Shown here one piece after another: positions 10,305 to 20,227 of a DNA stretch of 64,000 nt (position 1 is the first letter of the stretch; each line of letters begins with the position of its first letter). The DNA lies in contig MU128937.1 in the NCBI GenBank assembly GCA_014904985.1, positions 186,001 through 250,000 of the forward strand, given 5' to 3'. The notes below the pieces were generated by a model. The model saw only the letters and a list, made by a program, of their open reading frames with translations. It was not told the DNA's origin and did not search any database. Made by a program: the position numbers and the translations under genes. Source of the DNA: Hydnum rufescens UP504. Taxonomy: Eukaryota > Basidiomycota > Agaricomycetes > Cantharellales > Hydnaceae.

Positions 10305-11117
10305 ATGGGTGATTTCAGGTTTTGGGCCAATTCTTTGGGGTATACAATTTCTAATCTGATCAGGAAGTCTCTGAGAAAGAGCAGTAGGATAAGGAAGAAC
10401 ATCCAGGATGTGCTATATAATACCATGAAGACAGGACAGCTACAAATAAACAACATAGTAAGAAAGAAAATGGTAATACAAGTAAGTAAAAGATCAGAAG
10501 TAGACATAATCTCTAGCATAAGAAAGATAACCATACCTACAGATGAGAACAATACCAACCATGATATGAGACAAGTTCATACCTCTCAGAGGGGATTTGT
10601 ATGTCTTAGTGAGACCCCTGAAGGTAGACAGGTAGGATTGACTAAAACACTAGCTTGTACATGTGTAATAAGTCCTGTCATGGATAGTCTGTATGATTCA
10701 GTAAAAGTAATAGTTGGAAATAATTCTGTGTCTCACTCAGTAACTCTTGATGGAATGATAGTAGGATTTTCCAATAGTCACACTTTCAATATGGTAAGAG
10801 AATTGAAAAAAGGATATCCATATCTCTCTGTTAGTATAGACAAAAATTTGGATATCCATATCAGAACCTGGTCTGGTAGGTTAATAAGACCATTGATCAG
10901 AACAGAAAGAAATATCTTTGATTGGAGTAGAGTAGAGCACAAGAAATGGGAGGAATTACTGAATCAAGGCATAATAGAATATCCAGATCCCCTAGAAGTA
11001 CCTTTCTATAGCTTACTCCCTGGGACAGAGTATGAAAAGGACTATGAGGAGTACACTCATATGGAAATTCATCCCTGTACTATGTTTGGGATATCTGCAT
11101 CTCCTGTTATTCCCTGA
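10305..11117 (+). CDS. fragment of a multisubunit RNA polymerase second-largest subunit (RPB2/beta-like), non-host type
   Basis: A 270-codon intronless ORF. Its middle reads RQVHTSQRGFVCLSETPEG then QVGLTKTLA, the hallmark (H-S-Q-x-G-x-x-C-x-x-E-T-P-E-G-x-x-x-G-L) of the RPB2/RpoB fork and external regions. Upstream, the helical segment IQDVLYNTMKTGQLQ and the I-R-K-I block match the place where RPB2 proteins have the fork domain. Downstream, DGMIVGFSNSHTF, the RELKKGYPYLSVSID segment, GRLIRPL and the acidic EEYTHMEIHP block follow in the correct RPB2 order. Only the central quarter of a roughly 1,100-residue subunit is present; the N-terminal lobe and the C-terminal hybrid-binding and clamp parts are missing. 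Host Pol I, II and III genes would be intron-rich and more conserved. The AT-rich codons and divergence suggest a large DNA virus or cytoplasmic virus-like element source, which is inference. Confidence 0.75.
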   Translation: MGDFRFWANSLGYTISNLIRKSLRKSSRIRKNIQDVLYNTMKTGQLQINNIVRKKMVIQVSKRSEVDIISSIRKITIPTDENNTNHDMRQVHTSQRGFVCLSETPEGRQVGLTKTLACTCVISPVMDSLYDSVKVIVGNNSVSHSVTLDGMIVGFSNSHTFNMVRELKKGYPYLSVSIDKNLDIHIRTWSGRLIRPLIRTERNIFDWSRVEHKKWEELLNQGIIEYPDPLEVPFYSLLPGTEYEKDYEEYTHMEIHPCTMFGISASPVIP

Positions 11118-11241
11118 CTTTATCATTGCCAAGGGTCAGAGCACTAGGCACAAGGATAAAATCATTGCATTGGTCAAGGTCAAGCATGATGGGGGTACAG
11201 TACTAGCTGCTTACCAACAAATCCTCAAATATATGCAATGA
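11113..11241 (+). pseudogene. short PD-(D/E)xK-like nuclease-domain fragment
   Basis: Directly after the RNA-polymerase-like ORF, in another frame, the sequence reads PDFIIAKGQSTRHKDKIIAL then VKVKHDGGTVLAAYQQILKY and a stop. A PDF motif followed about 15 residues later by a beta-strand with V-K-V-K resembles the PD-(D/E)xK core common in agaricomycete repeat-associated proteins, where V-E-V-K is usual. The acidic residue is replaced, so activity is unlikely. The match is short and the call tentative. Confidence 0.35.
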
Positions 11242-13240
11242 GTCATCCAAAAGCCCAATTGTTCACCCCACCTAGAAGCATCCCTGCTCCTAGGATGGGA
11301 GACCTGGCATTTCAGGATAAATTGGGAGCTAGGTGTCCAGCTGAGGCTGTTGTGATTCAGAAAGTGCCTGATCTCATACCTGCATTGCAAAGGTTGGCTA
11401 AAATCACATAGGATGTAGGTGTGCTGTGGTGGAAGTCTCCTCTATCTATTTTATATGCCATGGAAAGCTGAATGTAACAGGGATCCTACTGAAGATTTAG
11501 TGCATGTCCCCCAGCAGATGATGAAGTTAATTTACCAGAGGTCACCTCCTGGGTCCAAAGTCACAGCCATCACCACAGTCAGGGACATCTGGAACAAAGC
11601 ATCATGTACTGTACACTATAGATGTGAATCACACTTGGGATTCTAATTTCTGGGGCCACATTGCTACTGGTAAGTTCCCTTCACCTGAAATTTGCTTTCA
11701 TTTATTAACCAAATGCAGGATCCCTAGAGGGACATTGCATTGCAGAAGATCAAGCTCATGCAGCAGAGACTTGCATTGCTGAGCTTGAGGTGCAACTACA
11801 ACTGCAAATTCTCAACTGATAAAGATGCCTGTGTGGATGATATGCTTCTACTTGCAATGATGGATTTCTCTGATTAACCCTCCTCTGTTTTGGCTCAGGT
11901 GCTCTAGGCTGCAAGTGACAGTTCTCATGAGGCTCAAGAGTGGGATTGCACCCACATTTCTCACGTTGTTGCCATTGCTTGCCCATCCTATAATATTTGA
12001 CAACCTATAGATGCACCTTATGAACAAGGAGGTGGCAAAATAGTCAGTACAGTGAATCCCATAGGCAAGACTCTCAAGGTCACCAGAAAGCAGGTCCAAC
12101 ATCCATCTACACTCTTAGATATGATGTATGACCCCACTGAGTATTTAAACTATCCATGTTAATGAGTATGGTCTAACCTAGTCTCACACTGATAGGTGCA
12201 CAGTCTAGTTCAAATATAAAGCTTAACCATAGCATCTAGAGGAGGATAGGAATCAACCTGTCTATCCATGCCTAAAGACCTGTAGGGTTACCTTCAAGTG
12301 GGTGAAAGGTGCCATTGTATGGCTTCTCTTTACCACTGCTGATCAGCAGTGGGGGAATGAACACTCTACACAAGGCAGTAGTGTTACAAATTTTTTTAGT
12401 CAAAAAATTTCCTCTGATGTGCACCAGAAAAATGATCACAACTAGTGGGTTATTCAAAAAAAATACTCAATCTACCCACGATAGATAGTGAGTGACAAGG
12501 AACATAGAGTGCTGAGGTTGTGGACATACAGTTGCCATGGTCAGGTTTTTCCCAATTTGGGGGGGGTGCTATCATGTGTATAGTCAACAATGGTAGTCCC
12601 TATTATAAAAATGGGAAGAATAATTAGTAAAAAATAACAGTAGTGCAAAAAGGGCCTCTTCAGCTTAGGTACTGAAAAAAGCACAAGAACCTGTGGTTTT
12701 AGAGCTTGGGTCCTCCAAAGTGCAATAGAATCCAATATATTGATGAACTGCACAAGTGGAAAGAAGTGCACAAGTCCCTCCAGTTACCAATACAAACCCT
12801 CCTCCCACTCCCACTTTGGTGCCTCAGCCAATGCTATCCATTCCCATCCCCATTCCTTCATTCTCTTTGCCTGGGTATCTGAACAGACCCTTAGGGGCTG
12901 TGGTGGCTGTGCACAGGAGAGTAATATTTATAGCCCTTCACAGTTAGAGGATCCTCGTTTTTGATCCCTCAGGATTTCCACAGTGGTAGGTATCAGATTT
13001 GTGCATACTTGGTTGTGTGTTGCTGTATGCTCCGGATTTCCACTGTGTTAGGCATGTGGTTATCAATCTCTTTTCTATTTCTGTTTGTGGCCTTAACAGC
13101 AGTTTGCCCTGACAGATACCCTAATAAGGATCTCAATGTCAATAATTAAGCTCTAGACATCATTAATTACACACAACTGATTTAGGCATGCCTAAATAAA
13201 CCCCAGAATACCCATTATATCAAAGGTACTGGAATAGACT

Positions 13241-13369
13241 CAGTCTCGTGTAAGAGCACTGATATTATAAGTATCTACCTGGAATAGACTATATACAGAT
13301 AAGTAAGGGATATGGCCCGGAATGGCGTCTAAACACTAGGCTTACCTCAGTCTCGTGTAAGAGCACTGA
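13241..13369. repeat. 22-bp direct repeat pair
   Basis: The motif beginning CAGTCTCGTGTAAGAGCACT occurs at 13241-13262 and again at 13348-13369. A shorter motif GGAATAGACT also occurs twice nearby (about 13231 and 13281). These may be remnants of an LTR or other repeat. No coding sequence is associated. Confidence 0.55.
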
Positions 13370-13943
13370 GGGAAGCCATTCGGGAACGCCCGAGGATCTA
13401 TACAGCAGGAGCGGTCTGTACTAGAAAGGAAATACCATATATGGTAACCTCTATTCTTGATTACTAACACATTAAGTAGTTCTAAAAGCCCTGGAGTGGG
13501 CACAGATAGGCACAACTATATAGGGGACTGGGAAATTTTTCACCTTCTACACACCTCGGGTCATTTGCCAATGCAAACTGACACCACCTAAGAGGTACCT
13601 TCTGACAGTGGATTAAGTGCCAGGAGGGACATCTAAGCAAAATCAACCAGGATCAATGAAAAATCTCTGAAGAGACTTCTGACAGATGAATGCCTTCTGG
13701 CAATCAGCCCAGAACCTTGTAACAACCACCATCTCTGCCAATCATGAAATGGTTGCTTGCCTCATCCCTTCTTGTATTGCCAGATTGGGTCATGGGAAGT
13801 TGTATATACCACATGGAAACACATGCCCTTGGAAGCTCAGACTCAGACCAAAACACAATTATGAGGTCACAGAGCATGTAACTAGGTTCAAGTACTGTGT
13901 ACAGTGGAGCACAAATGTGAAGATGAAATGAATGCAGAAAAAA

Positions 13944-16900
13944 TTATGCATCACTGTCCGATGCATTGCTGTCACTTTCATCCAGGCCCCACGCTGCGAA
14001 CGCACGTCGTGGGCCGCCGATACTGTCAACACTCGCGTGGCGGCGGTGATTCCGGATGTGTGGATGGGGATGGGCCGGACCAGGAACAGTAGGGGTGGAG
14101 GTCGATGCAACATGATGACGGGGAATCGTGATCAAGCCTCCTTGGCCATGGCGATGTCCATATCCATTTACAGGTGCAAGGGTGGGGTGCACGGGTGCTG
14201 CAGATGTCGCCGTCGCCGGTCGCAACGGATGTGAATGCAGCGTATGTGGGTGGATGCGCCCATGCGGGGCATTTGCATGGGAGGACGAGGTCAGTGTGCT
14301 GTCGGCGTGAGTTTGGTGGGTGGCATTCGGCAAGAATGGGAAACCATCCTGGTCCAGGGGTTGGATGGGTTCGGTACGAGGTGTACGCATGCTCTCGGCC
14401 TCGATGTCGCGGTCTCGTGGGATCTTAGATTTACTGGACTGAAAGAGGGATTCAGGAGCACGGATGTTGTCACGGTCCCCATCCCGCTCGTCGCTACGAT
14501 GCCAGGGAGTTATTGTTGGGACAGGTGGTTCTGCCGAGGATGGCGATGCGATTGTGGAGTCAACACGAGACAGACCCCTGCGCGGATGGTCCTGCAAGTT
14601 CTGGATCTTCTCTGCCGCAGTACTGATCAAATGTCGTGGGTGGATGCGAGGGGGATGAGGATGTGCAACGTGGAAACGGTCGGGCGTGGCTGTCCCACTC
14701 CCAGTGATCTCAGAAAGCGGCGGATGGGGAACGCCTGGCAACACATCGAGACTTGGATTCCTGGTGTCTTGCGAGGGGGATGGCTGGTCCGACGAATCTA
14801 ATTCTTTCGCAGCTGAGGCCACGGGACTCGAAACATCGATATCGAACTTATCCTCTTCTTCTTGATCCTTATCTTCCTCTTCTTCCCCTGGTTCTTCCAC
14901 AGCCAGTTCGTTCTCGTTCAGATCCGCAGGATTTACATCAACAGGCACCCCTCCTATAGAGTGCTGCTCTGGAGACGACACGGCAGACACCTTCCGTTGC
15001 TTAGCAGGACCCTCTTCGACGACAACAAAACTCTTCTGTCGCTCGCGCTCGTTCCATTTAAGCGTCCGGGAAATGGCATGGAACCAGTCTGTACTCTGCT
15101 TGTCGGCACAGACAGTCGGGAATGGATATTTTGATGCAGTGACCTTTATATGGTCTCCCTCTGCATAGAAAGGAACAAGTAAGAGATCAGATATTTCAAT
15201 CTGGGAATCCGGGAAAAACGATGAACGGGAAACGGTTGGAGGGGGGAATACTCACGCTTAAGTTCGACGCGACCCCGACCGTCAAAACTCGCCCACGCGG
15301 TGCTACGCGAATTGTACGGAACGCAGATACGTAGCTCCATAGTATCCGGGAGGAGCATGGGCCGGAAGGACAGGGTGTGGGGGCATATCGGCGTGATAAG
15401 TAATGCAGGGATCTCCGGATGCACGAGCGACCCTCCCGCAGATAGCTAAAAGGATCATCCAAGAAGCATAAGATACAGATTGAGCGCATGAGGGAAAGGG
15501 GGTTGGTGGGTTCCCCTGATGAAAAAAAAACACCCACTGAATAAGCAGTTGAACCAGTTGGCGTCGAAACTGTAAGACCATCTGCTTGCACGGTAGTCAT
15601 ATGATGCTCGTCACCTGAAGCAGGGAAATTTAGTCAAGGAACTCATTGATATCCGAAAGGGGGGAAAAGCAACCGACCAAACAGTTCTAACAACGACACA
15701 TACGGGCTCGGCCCACGATCCACCACAAGATCGTTCAGCACTTCGAAACTCTCAACAGGACGAGTAGTGAAGCACATAATCTCCTTGTCCTTGCTCTTGG
15801 CGTTCGCCAGAGTGTGAGGATTGGTTGTAGCGGCGACAGAACCACCTTCCAACGCCTCCCAGCCGCCCTTCTCTAGATTCTTCATCAGAATCTCTCCGGT
15901 GTCCACTTTTTTGACGGCCTTGCTGCCTCTCCCAGGCTCGGGTGCCACGGCGCGATACACAGTACATGTGAAACGCATACGAAGGTTTACGCGTATGCCA
16001 TTCTCGATCGCAGAGTCCATCACACCGGCATAGTCCGCAAAATCAAAGTTGGTGAGGAAGCCCAGGGAACCGAGGGCAAAAGGGAGTACGGGGGGTACGA
16101 TGCGCTGGAAAAGCCATGAGGTGAAGAGGACAGTCCCGTCCCCGCCAAGCTAAAGATTGAATTGAACGGGAAAAGCAAAAATGTATCGATTCCGGATTAA
16201 TTTATCGCCGGTTTCGGGAGAGATGCGGAAGAAGCACCCACTGTTACGACGAAATCAAACAGATGGGGATTACGGCTACACATTTCACTTGTCCAATATC
16301 TCAATTGACCCTCTTCAGATATTCCAGTTTTGACATAAGGGGACGACGCAGTGATGTCGGGTTGGAAGGGGGAGAAGAGAGAGACGAGAGAGACGAGAGA
16401 GAAGGGAGAGAGTTGGAGCTTGAACTCCGGCGGCGAGGAGAAGGAAGAAAGAATTCGGGGAAATCTCGCTCAATGCCCTCTGCGTCGAACCGCTTAGACG
16501 TGCGTAACTGTTGGTCAACATACCTAGTAAGGCGTAAAGTATAAAGCCCTAAGCACTTGAATGATATGTATATGGGCTTACACCGTTAGCCCACGATCAC
16601 CGCCCGGCTTCTTTTGCATCAAATAGATTGCCAATTCTCGAGTGAGTTTAATAAGTCTATTGTCGCGGGCCTTGGTGATGATGAGGACGCTTTGAATATT
16701 CGTCTGGACTCGTGCACGACCTTAATTTATTGAGTCGTCCAGGGAAGCTGTGAGAGACAGCCAAATGGAAACAAACGTTGAATATAATTGGCACGTACCC
16801 AGTTGCTTACTCAATTCGCGAACACCAACGGCGGTCTCGGCTAATTGTTTGGTGATACTGTGGCCGTCGTCCTCGTCGCTGCTATCGAATTCCAACTGGG

Positions 16901-17680
16901 CGGCTCGAATGCGTGTGCGAGTTGCGTCATCCTGTATGTCGAGCGCCTTGGCTAATCCGAGATCATTCGCATTGGTATCTGGAGGATATTGCAGGCGTTT
17001 CCCCTGCATTCCCTGGGGGTGAGGAGTTCGCTGCGGAACGCCGCCGTTGCCTACGTTGTCGCCGTTGATGCTGCTACCCTGCCCTGAGTCAGGCGATCTC
17101 GGCGAGGACTCTGCTCGAGCCAGCTAGAGTAGGACGCGCCGTGATCGAGGAGGGAATGCACGAAACACGGGGAAGCCTGCCCATGGTTATTTGTACCCCC
17201 AGGAAATGGCATCGGGTATGGCGGATCGGAATCGTGTCGAGTCACGAGACCGGCTACTCGCGAACTCAATGAACGCAATGACGGCGACGGCGACGGCGAT
17301 AACGACGACGGTGACGAGATCGCCGTCGGTCTCGTGGAGATACTCTGTGGCGGCGTGGGGCCCCTCAGCACAGATGATTCTCGGTGCTGGAAATAAGTGT
17401 CTCGTCGACGGCCTGAAGACTCATCAGGAATCGGAGTGCCGCCCTGAATATGGTCCATAGTGTATGCGGCTCCCAGCGAATACCCTGGGACAATGTCGAT
17501 GGGGTGCAGTTCGCTCGTTCGTCCTCGTAATGTAGAGCCTTCACTCGGCGCTGCTGGTGCTTCAAGAGGCCGGGTGGCAGACATCGCCCCCGCAGTTAAG
17601 GCGGCCAACGAGGGTGTCGAGGATATTTTGTCCATGGGTGAGGCGGCATCACTCGCTGCCATTGCGCGATTATTTTCCAT
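13944..17680 (-). CDS. NAD(H) kinase with long disordered ends
   Basis: NAD kinase phosphorylates NAD to NADP and so supplies NADPH metabolism. ATG at 17680 begins a Ser/Pro-rich N-terminal region of over 200 residues. Further exons include [20 protein letters not shown], the helix [20 protein letters not shown] and [11 protein letters not shown]. The catalytic [15 protein letters not shown] lies at about 16110-16150. Next come [11 protein letters not shown], an exon ending [11 protein letters not shown], and [16 protein letters not shown] (about 15540-15590), the second family signature, then [10 protein letters not shown] and YPFPTV. The last exon is about 350 codons, rich in His/Pro/Ser with an [15 protein letters not shown] stretch, and ends SNASDSDA at 13944. 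Frame is kept through all joins. The layout resembles cytosolic Utr1-type fungal kinases with extra tails, which may be regulatory. Confidence 0.92.
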
Positions 17681-17955
17681 AGTTTCGCGAATTACGGAGG
17701 AATGCTAGATACTATCCCCTGTTAATTGGTGGATTCCGTGGTGCTCTCGCCCACAATGGCGTCGAAATATGCGTAGTGAGAGAAGCAAAAATCGAGCACC
17801 CCGCGCGGGTGATTTCAAAGTCCATATACCAACCGCCGGTCACCGTTTGTGGTATATTACCCAATCAGGCAACTAAGGAAAGATGACAAACGTGGTCGTT
17901 TGTGATATTTCTAACTACCATACCAGGTGCTAGACCCCTTGGTGAGAATGATCAC
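17681..17955. other. intergenic, NAD kinase promoter
   Basis: This region lies upstream of NAD kinase and downstream of the queuosine-salvage gene, both on the minus strand. No gene is seen. Confidence 0.4.
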
Positions 17956-19349
17956 CTAAAATATTGCTTCCTCCGCCACGTAGCGCAGCAACTGTCGATA
18001 ATCACCTCGCTCTTGTGCCAGTCCTGAGAAAAATGCGGACAAGCCACAGGAAGTAACCTTAATTTTCCAGTTAACGCTTCCATCAATCTCGCCTTCATCA
18101 CGGCTGGGATGCTTCGCTCTAGAGACGATGGCATCAAGCACACAGACCGATGCTGCGCGCAATACGATGACCTCGTCATCGGGGAGGACCAATTGATTAA
18201 TTATTGCCAGGGCCTTGCCCCATCTGATACAACGGGTTTTGACCCAATAGAGAGGAAGGGTCTCCTGGGGGAGATTGGTTTCCCAGAGTTGGCATCGTAC
18301 ACTCGGATAAATCCAATATGCCGAGATAGATAAGGATCGAAGGAAGGATATCGTCAGCGGGGGCTGGGATCTCGTCGAGAGATGACGGTACGCCCTGTGC
18401 CGCATCATCGGTGAATTTGAACCGCCCAGCCATCATCAGGACGAAAAGAATAGCCTTCCTAAACAAATAGACAGCTAAATGGGAGAGGACGAGCTTAGAT
18501 CACTTGGATCAAGATGTCCCAACAAGTAGAACTACTTGCACTGGTTCCCCACAAGGTGCACATCCTGGAACCCCGGAAATGCGCGCACGAGATGCTGGAC
18601 TACAACATCGGGGTCAGGACCTGCAGCCCCGCAGAACGGCCGACCCGCTCCGCCCCCACGAGCACCTGGGCGATAAACGTCCCCAGATTCGGATAGCTAT
18701 TCGTGCAAAGCACGTTCCCCGTCTCTCGCAGTACACGAGTCACGAGCTCTACGAAATCGAGATGAGGGCCGCCAATCCCACCAACAGTAATAGCCGGGAT
18801 CGTAGGATGGGGTTTCTCCTCATGGATAGAGAGCTGCATGTGTTCCGCTACGCGCTCGCGCGTGATGTTCTGCATACCACGGGCGGAGAGCAAGTCGTCA
18901 TCACCTAATGAGGAAGATGACGAGAGATAGAGGGAGAAGACAAATGCCCGGATGGTATCAATCACCCCTCTATTGGTGTGCCGATATAGAGCTTCGTCCA
19001 ATGAGCCCGATAAACTGAGCTGGCACACAACGATTGAGCATAAGCATTCTGCATTTCGTGCTAGGAGAACACACCAGAGCAAGGACGCCAATTAGATTGA
19101 GTTCATCCACATCGTTATCGAACTTCAAGGGGAATGCAAAAGAATACGAGGACGAGAGAGAAACATAACTTGCTTCATTGAACACAGCAGAATCGAGGAA
19201 GCGGTCGATAGCTGCAGTGTTAATCTAAGACAGAGCTGAAGACTCTGTCAAAACAGAGAGACGACTCCACACACTTTGATGTTCACCCTTTCCACGATAG
19301 CATTCGAAGAGATGCGAACGCTGTCAATAAAAGACCCTGATGGGAACAT
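17956..19349 (-). CDS. queuosine salvage protein (DUF2419, Qng1 family)
   Basis: The family cleaves queuosine 5'-phosphate to free queuine for tRNA modification. ATG at 19349 opens DSVRISSNAIVERVNIK, then after an intron INTAAIDRFLDSAVFNEASY, SFAFPLKFDNDVDELNLIGV, the helix TIRAFVFSLYLSS and AEHMQLSIHEEKPHPTIP. LRETGNVLCTNSYPNLGTF and RKAILFVLMMAGRFKFTDDA follow, then ILPSILIYLGILDLSE and the C-terminal LRAASVCVLDAIV helix, stop at 17956. The order (N-terminal FPLKF-DELN segment, GxLL/IxxG loop, FKKA-helix, D-x-x-LPxxLxxLGxL) matches fungal Qng1 proteins. I assign by memory of family pattern, so the exact subtype is moderate. The start is only 59 bp from the divergent Aim41 start, which is unusually tight; an upstream exon is possible. 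Confidence 0.75.
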
Positions 19350-19408
19350 GTCGAATGGATGCGTGACAACTCACGATCTGTGACATGTAGAACCCGTCAC
19401 GCCGCATT
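19350..19408. promoter_or_regulatory. short bidirectional promoter region
   Basis: These 59 bases separate the ATG of the queuosine-salvage gene (minus) from the ATG of Aim41 (plus). If both starts are right, the two genes share this region and their 5' leaders must overlap. I see no TATA box. Confidence 0.4.
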
Positions 19409-20227
19409 ATGTGGAGAAGTTTTGGCCCTGCCAGAATATTACCACCGTTTGTTGGTCTGCGAGCATCCTTGCATTCCAGCCACATTGCGCGTACGCACTC
19501 TGCGTCTCTTTTCCTCCAGCCCCCATAGCTCAAATATATTCATTTCCCAGGAAATGTCTCCGACATACGAACGCGACTGAAAACTGATCTGAAAACCGCA
19601 ATGAAGGCAAAAGACCAAGTGGCATCTACTGCGATCCGCGTGCGTTCTAGAGCCCACGGTTATCTACCCCCTGTTTTCCGCTCATAGTTCTGCTCAGTCT
19701 GTTCTAGCAGAGATCGTCAACGCGGATAAAGCGAGTCCCAGTCCTGTCAAAGATGCAACTATATATGGTCTACTGCACAAATCAGTTGCTCGCCGCGTGA
19801 GTTATACCATTGCCTCTTCCCCCACCCACGACTTCCCTGGGACCTCTCATGAATTTAATCCATGACATTGTTACCATCCTCGACATGGCCTGGATCTATT
19901 TCGGTCTCCATTCAGAACGACGCAGCAGCCCAATTCAGAGCAGCTTCGCGGGAAGATCTTGCCGAAAAGGAAGAAACCGAAGCAACCCTTCTCCAACAAT
20001 TCCTCCCACCCGCGCTCTCAGAAACGGATATAGACCGTCTCCTCACCGAAGCCATCGCGGAAATTCGCAGCAATGCACCCAACCCAGACTCGATACCTGC
20101 GGCACTTCCGTCGCCGCAACAGCTTTTAGGCAAGGTTCTGAAATCCTTCTGGAGCAAGGCTCCCCAGGGCACCGGTAGTATCCCAGGGGCCGTCGTCACT
20201 CGAAAAGCTAAGGAGCTTCTTGCTTGA
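19409..20227 (+). CDS. AIM41: Aim41-like mitochondrial GatB/YqeY-domain protein
   Basis: Aim41 is a mitochondrial member of the GatB/YqeY family, related to the tail domain of amidotransferase subunit B; its exact role is unclear. ATG 19409 gives MWRSFGPARILPPFVGLRAS, a basic, Ser-rich presequence. An intron (GTACGC...CCCAG) joins it to NVSDIRTRLKTDLKTAMKAK, then QVASTAIR. Another intron leads to SVLAEIVNADKASPSP and IYGLLHKSVARR, and the next exon starts at NDAAAQFRAASREDLAEKE. The tail FLPPALSETDIDRLLTEAI ... GSIPGAVVTRKAKELLA ends at 20227. K-A-K-D-x-x-x-x-x-x-I-R and the E-x-x-x-L-x-x-F-L-P-P block are the YqeY signatures. All exons join in frame, at about 180 residues, the family size. 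Confidence 0.88.

Larger units (their letters stand above)
8838..13943. other. AT-rich, repeat-rich island between tRNA-Arg and NAD kinase
   Basis: About 5.1 kb with visibly lower GC than the flanks and almost no host-like genes. It contains inverted-repeat elements, degenerate TTATGTAAT arrays, an RNA-polymerase-subunit-like ORF, a short nuclease-like fragment and a 22-bp direct repeat, all listed separately. From about 11.3 to 13.9 kb I see only short ORFs with no recognisable protein. The abrupt return to GC-rich coding at 13944 marks its right edge. Confidence 0.7.

Noticed and set aside
13160..13560. possible group I intron or snoRNA cluster
   Set aside because: The repeated motif suggested structure, but no conserved core or box motifs could be set out.
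14235..14801. 188-codon plus-strand ORF
   Set aside because: It is antisense to the low-complexity last exon of NAD kinase; it has no motif and exists because that exon has few codons that give stops on the other strand.
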